Assembly: GCF_000516985.1 (NCBI RefSeq)
Contig: NW_006917101.1
Span: forward strand, 1,976,834 to 2,040,833
Direction: 5' to 3'
DNA from: Pestalotiopsis fici W106-1
Taxonomy: Eukaryota > Ascomycota > Sordariomycetes > Amphisphaeriales > Sporocadaceae
Length of the DNA stretch: 64,000 nt
The position numbers and the translations under genes are program-made. A model generated the notes under the pieces. That model ran no database searches and had not been told where the DNA came from. It saw only the letters and a program-made list of their open reading frames with translations. The first letter of the stretch is position 1. Every line of letters begins with the position of its first letter. Positions 22,701 to 36,171 of the stretch are shown piece after piece.

Positions 22701-24834
22701 CCGACGCCATCGAGGTCGAAAACAAGGATTCTCTCGATGCCCGACGCAAGAATGGGGATTGGTCCGTGTACAGCTACTATTTCAGCAGTTCTGGATACTT
22801 CATCATTGTTTGCCTCCTCACCAGCATGGCCGCGTGGGTCTTTTGTACTGAATTTGGAAGTAAGGCATTCCCTCACCAGTCTCGAGATTTTCTTTCCTTC
22901 ATTCAGTCAACAAGGTCACTAACGTGTCTCCTTAGCGGTTTGGCTTGACTGGTGGTCGGGCGCAAACGAGGGAGAACCCAACAAGAATGTCGGCATGTAC
23001 ATGGGAGTCTACACGGCCCTCTGTCTGTTGGGCGTCGCAATGATTGGCGTCGCCTGCAAGTGAGTCTTGTTCTCCCTTCCCTGGCTTACTGTCAATCATT
23101 TCCGCTGACCCATTTTGACCAGGTTTGCCTTTGTCGATATCATCTCCATGTCTGCCTTCCGTCTGCATTCCAATCTACTCACCACTACTATGAGGTATGT
23201 CTTGTTCAATATGTGACCGTTCGGGGTTTACTGACCATGAGACAGGGCACCCTTGCGATTCTTTACCACAACGGATACGGGCACGTTGACAAATAGGTAA
23301 ATTTGAACTCTACATATGTCGTTTCCGTCACGCTAACGATTTATTTCTTTTTATAGGTTCAGCCAGGACATGGAACTAATTGATATGAATCTACCCATAA
23401 TAATGGTCAATTATATTTCAAGTAAGATCTTTTCTATTACTTCTCCCGTTCGAGAAACAAGTCCTGACCTTCATCATAGCGGCTTTTGCTTCCACGGCCA
23501 AGGCCATCATCTTGGTTGTCTTCTCTCGGTACCTAGCAGCAACGGTGCCCTTTGTCCTGGTCGCATTGTACTGCTTGCAGTCATTCTATCTGCAAACCTC
23601 GCGACAGGTCCGTCTCCTCGAGATCGAGGCCAAGGCCCCGTTGTACACGCACTTTATCGAGTCCGTCGCGGGCGCGGCCACCATCCGCGCCTTTGGCTGG
23701 CAGTCGATCTACCAGGAGCGCAACTACAAGCTAATTGACCAGTCGCAGCGGCCAGCCTATCTACAGTTTTGTATTCAGCACTGGCTGAGCTTTGTTCTGG
23801 ATATGCTGGTGACTGCGCTGGCCGTCATCCTAGTTGCTATCATCGTGACCTGGAAAGACAAGTTCACGGCAGGTAACGTCGGTGTGTCGCTCGTCATGGT
23901 CATGACGTTCAGCACCGTGCTTATGCGGCTCATCAAAATGTGGACCATGATGGAGTCCAGTATTGGAGCCGTGGCCCGTGTCAAGCGGTTCGCTGAAGAG
24001 ACCGAGTCGGAAGAGAGGGACGGCCCAGTGGCTGACGTGGCTTCTGATTGGCCGAGACAAGGTGCCATCGAGTTCCGGAGCCTGGTAGCTGCCCATGGAC
24101 CTGATTCGGAACCCGTGATCAAGGGACTTTCCATGGCTGTCAAGCAAGCAGAGCATATTGCCATCTGCGGACGTTCTGGCAGTGGTAAGACATCGCTCAT
24201 TCTAGCGCTACTCCAGATGCTTGAGTCGCAAGAGGGACGTATACTGGTCGACGGTGTCGACGTGTCCACAGTCTCATTGACTGATGTACGCTCTCATCTG
24301 AATGTGGTACCACAAGACCCTTTCTTGTTGCCGGGGACCATTCGCTTCAACATTGATCCCTTTGGCAAGGTTTCCGATGAAGATATCACGCGGGCATTGG
24401 AGCGTGTGCATCTTTGGCCGATCGTGGCCGAGCAAGGCGGTCTGGGCGCCGAGTTGGACGTGGCCGCATGGTCGGCAGGACAAAAACAGCTATTGTGCCT
24501 GGCTCGGGCCATGGTCAGAAACAGCAAGGTGTTGATCCTCGACGAGGCTACCAGCAGGTATGTTGTCTCGAGACAAGCTTGCAATACCCTTCAAAGCTAA
24601 CATTGCCCCAGTGTTGACAGCGAAACCGAGGCCATTATGCAAGATATTATCGACACGGTATTCAGAGATTGCACCGTTCTTGCCGTTATGCACCGCCTGA
24701 CGCACATAGGCCGCTACGACAAGGTCGCTTTGCTCGACAGTGGTCACTTGATGGAGTTTGATTCCCCAGCTAGTCTTTTGAGTCAAGACTCGCATTTTGC
24801 CAGTCTTCACCGATCCAGTGCGACTCGACCGTGA
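19721..24834 (+). CDS. ABCC-type (MRP-like) full ABC transporter
   Basis: Fourteen exons joined by 13 short GT-AG introns: 19721-19939, 20018-20523, 20584-20788, 20845-21124, 21179-21412, 21474-22219, 22275-22437, 22488-22859, 22936-23059, 23123-23194, 23246-23296, 23357-23421, 23480-24557, 24612-24834. The phases close exactly and give 1445 aa. Layout: TMD0 (several helices in the first ~130 residues), TMD1, NBD1, a Ser/Glu-rich linker, TMD2, NBD2. NBD1 shows GVVGSGKT, LSGGQKQR and IIILDDVFSG, with Asp instead of the catalytic Glu as is normal for ABCC NBD1. NBD2 shows GRSGSGKT, the degenerate signature WSAGQKQ, LILDEATS and the H-loop VMHRL. Only NBD2 is expected to hydrolyse ATP efficiently. 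Fungal relatives export drugs or secondary metabolites. The next genes downstream are a regulator and an oxidoreductase. Confidence 0.92.
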
Positions 24835-25017
24835 GGATTCCATGGTGTTTAGTGCTTTTTCCCTTCTGAATCACGCGGTTTCGCTCAGACGGCGGCAGTG
24901 TCATGACCTGAAATGGTTTATAGTTCAATTGAGCTCAAGATGATTGTTTCCACTCCGCGTGTGCCGTTCCATAGTGCTTCAAGGTACCACAGGCGCGGCA
25001 TTGAAATATAATGGAGC

Positions 25018-26868
25018 TCAACTAATGTGCAAAGTTGACATCAAGGAATCAGGAGTTTCATCCCCAATGGACAAGGTGTTGTGCGGGCCAAGGCCGGGTT
25101 GATCCAAAAGGATGTTCAGCAGACAAATCTCCAAACCACGGCGCGACTCTCTGTTCATCGAGGAGAGGACGTCGGCCATTTGTGCTGCATAATCCGCTAT
25201 GCGAGCCGTCTCTGCATTTCTATGGGCAAAATTTTGAAAGAGCAGCCGATGAAGATCTGGTAGTGAATACTGCCACTCAAGATCGTGCACCAGGAGGAAA
25301 TCGTTTAGACGGTATGGTGCCTCGTCGCCCGAGAGTGGAAGTAGAAGGTCTTTCCCCGTCATATTGCTCGCAGTAGGGTTTGTCGGCGCGGTGGTTTGCA
25401 AGAGGACACAGATGAAAAAGAGGCAGGAGAGACGGATGTGCTCGGAGCGTGCTTGGTCTAATGTCTGTTGGCTTGTACCCTCGTCCTGACCAGGCTCTAG
25501 CATTTGCATTTGAATGAGCAGTACAGCAGCCTGTATTCCACTTAGATTCGAAAGGCCATTGTTGAATTGCTCTCGGAATCTATCCATGAATGTACGGGTA
25601 TCCTGAACAATAGAGAGGAGCCATAGACAGCGAATATTGTGAAGATTCGTTGCGCTGCCAAGGACAAGAGCCGAGTCTGTGTTCAACGATAGATTGTCGA
25701 TTTCATTGTAGCTGTAGAACCATGAAGGTCTTGACATGAGCGATATTCTATCAACAAGTTAGACAGTTGGACTCAAAGGGTGCGGTGTCAAGTCGGGACG
25801 AATCAGGACGACACCTACAGATAAAACACTAGTTGCAGTCGCCAATTATGTCGCAACGTCTCTATGCCACCACGGGCGTCTATCATGCTATCTATGCCTT
25901 TACGATGCGTCAGCCATTCTGTTTCACTTCCCCATTGTCGCTATCTCATTTATTGTCAGCGCAATTCTTCGATTAGCCCTTGAATGGATGGTAAAGGTCT
26001 GGTGGTTTTACCTCGTATGTCATCATCCTTAACACTGCAGCAATAACTTCGTCGCTTGGGGCACCACTCGACTCAGTCAACCATTCCCCAATGATCCGGA
26101 GGGCCTCGTTTTTAAAGTGGAGAGATTCGGGTGAATATCTTTTGCCCTGCATCATGCTCAGGTGGGCAGCCGAATTGGCCATCAGGGCATTGAACGCAGC
26201 GGCATTCGAGAGGTCTAATGGCAGCCAGACGTCTAATAAAGGATTAAAAGACTTGGTTGGGTTGCCATCAAAGACCATGGCCGCATGGATGCATAAGACT
26301 TGGAGGAGGAAGAATTAGTAATCATTTCTGTCGACTCTAGATCATATATGTGCCAATATATAGCGCAAAAAGCAAGAAAAAAAAACACCTACTTACAGTG
26401 ATGTATAAGCTTGTGGTGCTCTGGGGAAAGTTTTATTGGAAAGGCGTCAAAGGGGTCAAGGTGACCACATGAAAGCACTTGGCTCATTCCGCGCAGTGCC
26501 TGTTCAGGAATACCCGGAAGTACCGGCTGGGGCCGTGTCGCGGTGGGTGGTTGAGGTGCCGGTGGGGTGACATTATTGCTGCCGCTGCCGCTGGGCTGGG
26601 ATCTATGTGATGACGAGGTGGTGGAGTTTGTGGATTCCTGAGTCGCAAGTTTGGGAAATATTAGACGTCGGACCTTGGACGAGGTTGATTCCCCGTTGGT
26701 TGATGCTTCCTCCCTGTTGCGTTTATCCCGTCTTCTCTGCTTCCAATGCTCCTTCATGGCATGGCTGCGAGCCTGTTTCGATAGTCTCTGTGGCACAAAC
26801 ATAAAGCTCGTGTCCGAGGTATTCCCAGGGGCATTGCCATCCCGGTCCGCTGCGGCTTGATCGGACAT
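25018..26868 (-). CDS. Fungal transcription-factor-like protein lacking a visible Zn2Cys6 domain
   Basis: Four exons (26868-26397, 26298-26012, 25940-25819, 25747-25018) give 536 aa with all phases closing. Seen directly: an N-terminal FMFVPQRLSKQARSHAMKEHW block, a basic cluster (KQRRRDKRNRE), a Ser/Pro/Thr-rich linker, then a helical region with PLLDVWLPLDLSNAAAFNALM, an Arg-Gly-Gly segment (MIDARGGIETLRHNW) and ISLMSRPSWFY. This is the pattern of the fungal-specific factor family often annotated as DUF3468 or Fungal_trans_2, many members of which lack a zinc cluster. A nuclear regulatory role is inferred from the family. The gene is convergent with the ABC transporter (183 bp apart) and divergent from the GMC oxidoreductase. 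The first acceptor (CCTCCAAG) is chosen by frame and by continuity of the helix HKLIHHFLCIHAAM. Confidence 0.8.
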
Positions 26869-30256
<3,388 letters not shown>

Positions 30257-30792
30257 TTGCCCAAGTTCATTCGTGTAACTGATACTAGCGCCTTCGCAAT
30301 TGCTTTATGAAGATACGAATATTTCTAGAAAATTATAAAATCCATAGTAAGCCTCAAATTATGATATTTGCTGACCACTACAACAAGCTGTTCACCTACA
30401 CTGCTATTCTTGTAGACCCAGATTGTATTCAGTGTCTCGCTACTGGAAAGTCTGGCACTTTGATAACTTACTACTTGCATAAAGACGTTGTACATCAGGT
30501 GTGAAGTAGTTTAGAAAGTGAGGTTCTGGGAGCTGAAATTTGAGTTACTCATGCCAAATGTTAGATCTACAATAGAACACGCTTGTGGAGGTCCACGTTC
30601 AGGGAAATGATCTGCCTGCTTCAGTACACAGTACGGCTTCGACAGCCTCGCAAATAAGTGGGAGATTCACAATAGTACAACACTGCGCGACATAACTCAA
30701 TACAATCCGCACGGCGAACTAGAAGCTACATTCACCCCACATACTGGCTCCTTTGCTGCCTCTGAGCTCGTTGACAAAGATCTCTCGCGGTC
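30257..30792. other. Intergenic (convergent 3' ends)
   Basis: 536 bp between the 3' ends of the GMC gene and the ankyrin membrane protein. Nothing beyond expected UTR sequence is seen. Confidence 0.5.
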
Positions 30793-33700
30793 TCATGTCG
30801 CTGTCACAAAGTGCCGCCAAAGCGTCGTGAAAGTCCACGCTACAATGAACACCATAACGACAGGTCGGGACAGGAGCTTCAAGGCCCATTTGACGAGACT
30901 TACAAAGTTCTCAGCGTCTTTCTGTAGTAGTCTTGCAATAGAGAGAAATGTAAAGGTACAGACGACGACGATGTCGAGGACGCGATCACGGAGGCCTTCT
31001 ATACTGATGACCACGGTTGGCTTGAAGAGCCAGGTGAGTAATGTCTCGATCCGTTCCCCAAATCTCCCTACGCAAAGTGTCAGGCTGTTAATAAGAGAAA
31101 TTAGATTTCTTTACTCACAAGAAGCCTTCCTGGGGCGATACGGTGGCGGTTCAAGATTCACTTTGGGCAAGCCGGGTTCTGGCACCTCCACGCCACGGCT
31201 GCGGAGTGCATCGCGAAGCATCTCCAGCATTGTTTCATCCGAATTGCAGGAAACGAGCCCTGTTCGCCCGGATTTCTTCATGCCCCCTATTGATTGACAA
31301 TAAGGGTTAGAAGTCTTGTAGGCTCGTGGATGTTTGCCCTGAGCGTTCTGCTCAGCAAGCTGAAGTGCCGATAGACCGCAAGGGGCGCACTTCGTGATCT
31401 CCGCACCAGCACTTATAAGTACTTCAATCGCCGGTATCATTCCAGCGTACAAAGCGACCATCAGAGGCGTGTACCCTTTTGTCGCTGCCACGTGATCAAG
31501 TGGGCTGCTGTCCCGGGGGGCATACTCGAGGCCACACCCGAAGACAGATGACGCCGACAGCCGCCGTAGCACTTGGTGGAAAGCACGGGCGCGGCTTCCC
31601 ACATCTTCTTGTCTCCAAAAGTTCGAATACTGCGTTGTGGCAAACATCCCATATTGAAGATAGAGTCTCAGACCTTCCGGAAAGCGACAGTGTTCTTGTT
31701 CATATCGGAAGATGAAGCAATCGACCATTATATCAATAGATCCCAGTGATTCGGTTGGGCCCTTTCGTATGAGTGGCTGCATAACATGGTCTCGATTCAG
31801 AATAAACCCATCTGCATCGCCAAGCAAGTGATCAGCATACTTCTGGGAAGGTTCCCATTGCCTGGGGAGAAATTTTAGGTTCAGTAGTCGATCCACGAAC
31901 CCAGAATCTCGACTGATTCGGCGTTGCATCATAGGCTGACTCAACTGGCGCTTCAATTCCGATACCGGTATCCTCTCCAAATGCGAATCCAGGATGAAGT
32001 CAAAAATCTCAGGAACTCCTCCCTCGGCCGCGGACTTGAAAATAAGACCGATATCAATACCATTCTCTACCAAAAGCTGCACCAGTACAGCATTCCCGTA
32101 GTGAATGACGTATTGGGTGACAATAAATTTGGTATCTAAGGGCGCTTTTTGGATCTCACTGCATACTCTTTCGATGGTGAAGCCAGCACTTGTGCGATAG
32201 CCTGCGTTGCCAGTAATCAGTGTCCTGAGTTCCGGCTTGATGTGGATCATAAGAACCAGGAACCATCTATCATATACCAGCTCCTTGTCGACGGCATCCA
32301 GACCACCGATGTCGAACAAAGTCTCGCTCATCTCCTGAATGCAATTCCGAAAAGGTAAAAGATGGCCAAGGTAGCCCACCCACAACATTGTGGGCATATT
32401 TGAAAAACCATATGGTCTCCATTGTGGGCGCATTATCATTGTAGCACACGCAGCCGCGTTTCGAACCAACTTCATTGCCGAATACAGTTGAAAATAGTCT
32501 GAAGATGCATATTGAGGATGCATTTCCAAAATATGGCAGTATCTTTCCGTGATTGCCCATTGCACTCTGTCATATCGGTCAGCAAATGGTCTGCTGCATG
32601 ACATTAACAGTACTAACGGTCGCCAGTCATCTCGGTCTGGTCGGCAGCCGATCTCGAGCAACATTTCCAACATTTCGTAGTATGCTGGGTAAAACCGAGC
32701 CAAGTTGTCAAAGTCTTCGCTGGTCTTAGTCAATCTAGTGTCGACCACATCGCGTTCGGCATCCCACCCGTCCTCCATGTTCAAATGGCGCGCCGCGGCA
32801 TAACAGCGAGGCATATCGTAATATTGAATTCCGCACCTGGCGTTGTCGTAGTCGGCGCGCGTTTGCTCGCGCGTTTGCTCGCAGAGACGGTGATGCAAGG
32901 CAAAGCTAGAAGATCTTAGCATTGTAGACTAGAGGGAAGAGGCGCCGCTCACACTGATAATATACTACTTGTTTTTTGAAAAGCATGCCTCAAGGAATCG
33001 TGAGGCCCGAAGCGCCGCTCATCTAACAAACGCCTTAGCTTGCCGGGACTGGGTAGTTTTGTTCGCCACCACCAGGATTCACAGGTCTTTTTGTGCTTCG
33101 GGCACCCATTGATATCGATTTCACAGAAGAAATATCCGCAAAAGGGTTTACGAATCAGACCCAATGCTTCAAGGACCTCGTCATCCTCACAAAGCACACC
33201 CATTTTGCTCTCGATTTTGACAGATGGATCATTGATGCCCATGGTCAAATGGCATGTCCATTCGACGAATTTCAGCGAGAAGCACCTATAAGGCTCGAAT
33301 CTGATCCGGAACATGACTCGCCATGGGCCACCATGATTCTGGCCTGTAGTATAGCGATCCATACGGTTGCGAGAAACGCGCAGTCGTCCAAAGGGTGTCC
33401 TGTAGACATTCGCGTGAAAAATCGACGGAAATAGCACTTCCTGATCGGCGCCGTTATGGCCATGATCCCGTATGTCGTGTAGAAGATGCCGAGAGTTTCT
33501 TTGCTGCTTTTGACTAATACGATCTTTATTTCTGACGGCAAGTTGCATTGTTTGGAAAGTCTGTTCCATATTCTTCTTCATCTCCAGTACGGATGAGTGA
33601 CTTGATGACTGAATCAGCGTCCGCGTCTCTTGATTGTGTTCCTCAATAACAGCAGTCATATGTGCAACCCAGAACGACTGCATATTTGACAACTGTTGCA

Positions 33701-34378
33701 GTTGTCTCTCTCTCGCTTCGGAGGCTGCCTCGAGAGCGCTTGAAATCTGACTATGCATCGTCATGTCTTCTGCATGGAATTGGGTTGCGGCAGATCTGAT
33801 GGATTGAAAAGACTCGTTGACGCGGACCCTAACGTACAAGTTTTATTAGTGAATCTGCTGTAGTTAAAATGTCAGGTAGCGAGACTATACCTGTTTACTC
33901 TTTCACTGAACTGTTCCAAGCGAAAAATTCGGTCTTGAAGCAACGATTTGTGCTTTTTGACATCCTCTTCGCTTAGAAACATCCGCACGGCTGTTTCCAC
34001 TCTTTGCAGGCTCTTGCCCCGTGTTCGGGTCTTCGCCATCTTCTCCAGCCGCGTCCTATACCCTTTCAGCTCCTCGTAGGAATCTTTAATGCAAGAGTCC
34101 AGCAGAGCGTTCTCTTCGTCCGTAATGGAGCTGTTGCGAAGCGAATTATAGTCGTTTCTAAGCTCTATCACTGTGTTAGTCAAAACTTTCACGCTCGTTT
34201 ACACTTGTCCGCAAATACCCAAGAGTCGGGATTCGTGCTCAGCGAGTCTTCTTTGCGCTGTGCTGAGATCAATTTGGCCGTCTCGGAGGACTGTAATGAA
34301 GTCGTTCAGGTGTTTCAGGCCTGTGAGAGCGCTGCCGGCCAGCCCGACTATGGCTCCGGCAGCGCCAACGGCTTCCAT
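30793..34378 (-). CDS. STAND-like N-terminus, ankyrin repeats and two C-terminal membrane helices
   Basis: Five exons (34378-34219, 34170-33891, 33828-32953, 32905-31119, 31067-30793) give 1125 aa with every phase closing. The N-terminus (MEAVGAAGAIVGLAGSALTG) resembles the helical domain found at the front of fungal STAND proteins. Residues about 55-250 are long charged helices, likely coiled coil. A middle region with a Cys/His/Trp-rich patch (CPKHKKTCESWWW) follows. At least two ankyrin repeats lie near 938-981 (GYTPLMVALYAGMIPAIEVL and the next one). The last exon encodes two hydrophobic helices (about 1065-1082 and 1102-1120). The third intron (47 nt) is the weakest call. Without it, two genes only 26 bp apart on the same strand would result, which is improbable in a fungus. 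No NACHT or NB-ARC P-loop is visible. The protein is probably membrane-anchored; its function is unknown. Confidence 0.68.
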
Positions 34379-35326
34379 GGCCAATCAGTTGATCGCGACT
34401 TCTTGTCGGATGAGAGAAAGAATACAGGTTTACATTCGAGAACAACTACAGATTATGTGGGGGAGGGGTTTCGTTTTGACTAGCATGGCGAGGCTGTGGG
34501 TGTCCCAAGCCAGAGAACGCCTTGGGCTGCAACTGTGACACCGACATTCTTTTCGGGTAAACGATTGGCTACGGCAGGGTCATGTCCATGTATTTATTAC
34601 GCCCAATGCTACACTCATACGTTTTGAGCGCCCGTGGCTCGTCATAATGGTAGGCGGAGACCACATCCCGCTGGTCAGGTGCATCAGCCAGAGTAGTAAG
34701 GTTGACTAGACTCGGTGAGGCACATCTGAGAAGACCTTCCAGACAGATGAAGGAAAAAGATAAAAAGAAGAAAATAAAATTAACAACCGCCCGGAGCCGT
34801 GTTGAAACGGTTTCATGTAAGGCGACAGCGAAAATTGAACCAGAACACACATAGCCGGTTGGCGGCGGGCGGGCGGAATGAGTTAGCTCGCAAATGCATC
34901 CCGCGTTGTTGTTCTCGCATCGATAAAGAGCCCACCACCCTTGGTCATTTCAGATGTGTCGATTCCCATGGGCAACACTGTCAGCGATGCGGGTTTTGCA
35001 TTACAGTCCTATTTTAGATAGGAATTGTTGATTGAAAGTTTGACATACAAAAATAAGAGGGAAAGCAACTGAGATAGTTACACAATAGCTGAAGGGGCAC
35101 CGAAAGGATTGTGGGTATACTTACCTACCTACTTAGGTAGGTAGCGACACTGTCGCTGTCATTGACCAGCTCCGCAACAATTTCATCGCTTTCACCGTCA
35201 TCGTTGCTCTTCCCTTTTGTCATTTCCACAATACCAGCACAACTTTTTGGCCTCTCCAGTTTTTCCCATTTTCCGAGCTCCATCTTCGTCATCGAATGCG
35301 AATCTCAACACAGCCTCCTGGTCGCA
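34379..35326. other. Intergenic, promoter side of the ankyrin membrane protein
   Basis: About 950 bp without a supportable gene. It holds two adjacent perfect palindromes, listed separately. Confidence 0.5.
35123..35156. repeat. Two adjacent perfect palindromes
   Basis: ACCTACCTA-CT-TAGGTAGGT (35123-35142) is followed one base later by GCGACA-C-TGTCGC (35144-35156). They lie between the 3' end of the 146-aa gene and the ankyrin gene. They could be protein-binding sites or the end of a small mobile element. Confidence 0.85.
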
Positions 35327-35819
35327 TCAGTCCGCCATGGTTATGAACCCGACGGGCACCTTGTCCGCAGTAATGAATCGCGCCACCTCCCCTGGGTCCA
35401 GCGCACCCTCTGGCACCATGAACCCGGCCGGCGCGCTTATGCTAGGTACGCTGCACAGGTTGGCCATGCACACATATTCTATACTCTGCCTGGTTTGATC
35501 CCCGTCACTAGTCGCGAACCGTAGCTCGGCCTCCTCGTGAATAGGCCACCCGGTACAGGCCGTGGTAGTAGTCAAGATGAGCATGCCAGAGTGCTGCGAC
35601 CAGAGCCATACGAGATGTTGTATGAGCGCTCGTCGTGGCTTTTGCGGCAGTCGGTAGTCGCTGGCTGAGGTGGTCTAACCGAGGGCGAGAAAAGATCTTG
35701 TTGGCGGATGATATACCCCTATAAATAGGAAGCAAAGTGGTAGCGACGATTGGAACGATGATGACAAGTACAATTTGGCCGTAAGAAATAAGGGGAGTGC
35801 GTATTGGCAATCGCAACAT
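35327..35819 (-). CDS. Unrecognised 146-aa membrane protein
   Basis: Two exons (35819-35717 and 35664-35327) with a 52-nt intron (GTATATC...CTCAG) give 146 aa. I do not recognise the family. Seen directly: one N-terminal hydrophobic helix (QIVLVIIVPIVATTLLPIY), then a basic, aromatic segment (RLPQKPRRALIQHLVWLW) and a compact soluble part containing ACTGWPIHEEAELRF and EYVCMANLC. Two features support a real gene: the splice changes frame yet joins two stretches that both read like protein, and the second exon continues open for over 110 codons. It sits in tandem, same strand, between the NACHT gene (352 bp upstream) and the ankyrin membrane gene. A small membrane protein next to NLR-type genes could be an effector, but no known effector domain or amyloid motif is seen. 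Confidence 0.55.
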
Positions 35820-36171
35820 CGCGCAGCTCAGAGTCTGTGACCTGCTTATGTCACTCTGTTATCAACGATGGTATGGGACATATGACCACAATACATGAGG
35901 GTATGAAAGTCCTGGGCCGCCAGTAAGTTATTGAAAACACTAAATGTTGAATCTAAGGAGAGATGCCACTCGGAGTTCGTGATTATTAGCACCTATAGTT
36001 TCACTCGCAAGTTGTACGAACACTAGAAAGGACAACGTCAACTATTACAAAGGACCCTGCAAACAAAAGTATGTCTTTCTTCACTTCTATCATGATTGCT
36101 CATTTACTCCGGCACTACTGTTTTCTGCTGAGAATTCTCTTTCAGTTGCCTAGAGAATAGATGAGGTGTAT
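35820..36171. other. Intergenic
   Basis: 352 bp between the NACHT gene 3' end and the 146-aa gene 5' end, presumably terminator and promoter. No motif stands out. Confidence 0.5.

Noticed and set aside
30827..31297. 156-codon plus-strand frame, Ser/Arg/Thr-rich
   Set aside because: It is antisense to the last exon of the ankyrin membrane gene, which encodes two clear membrane helices.
32905..32952. Treating the ankyrin frame and the upstream coiled-coil frame as two genes
   Set aside because: They would be only 26 bp apart on the same strand, and a phase-correct GTGAGC...CTAG intron joins them; some doubt remains because that intron is just 47 nt.
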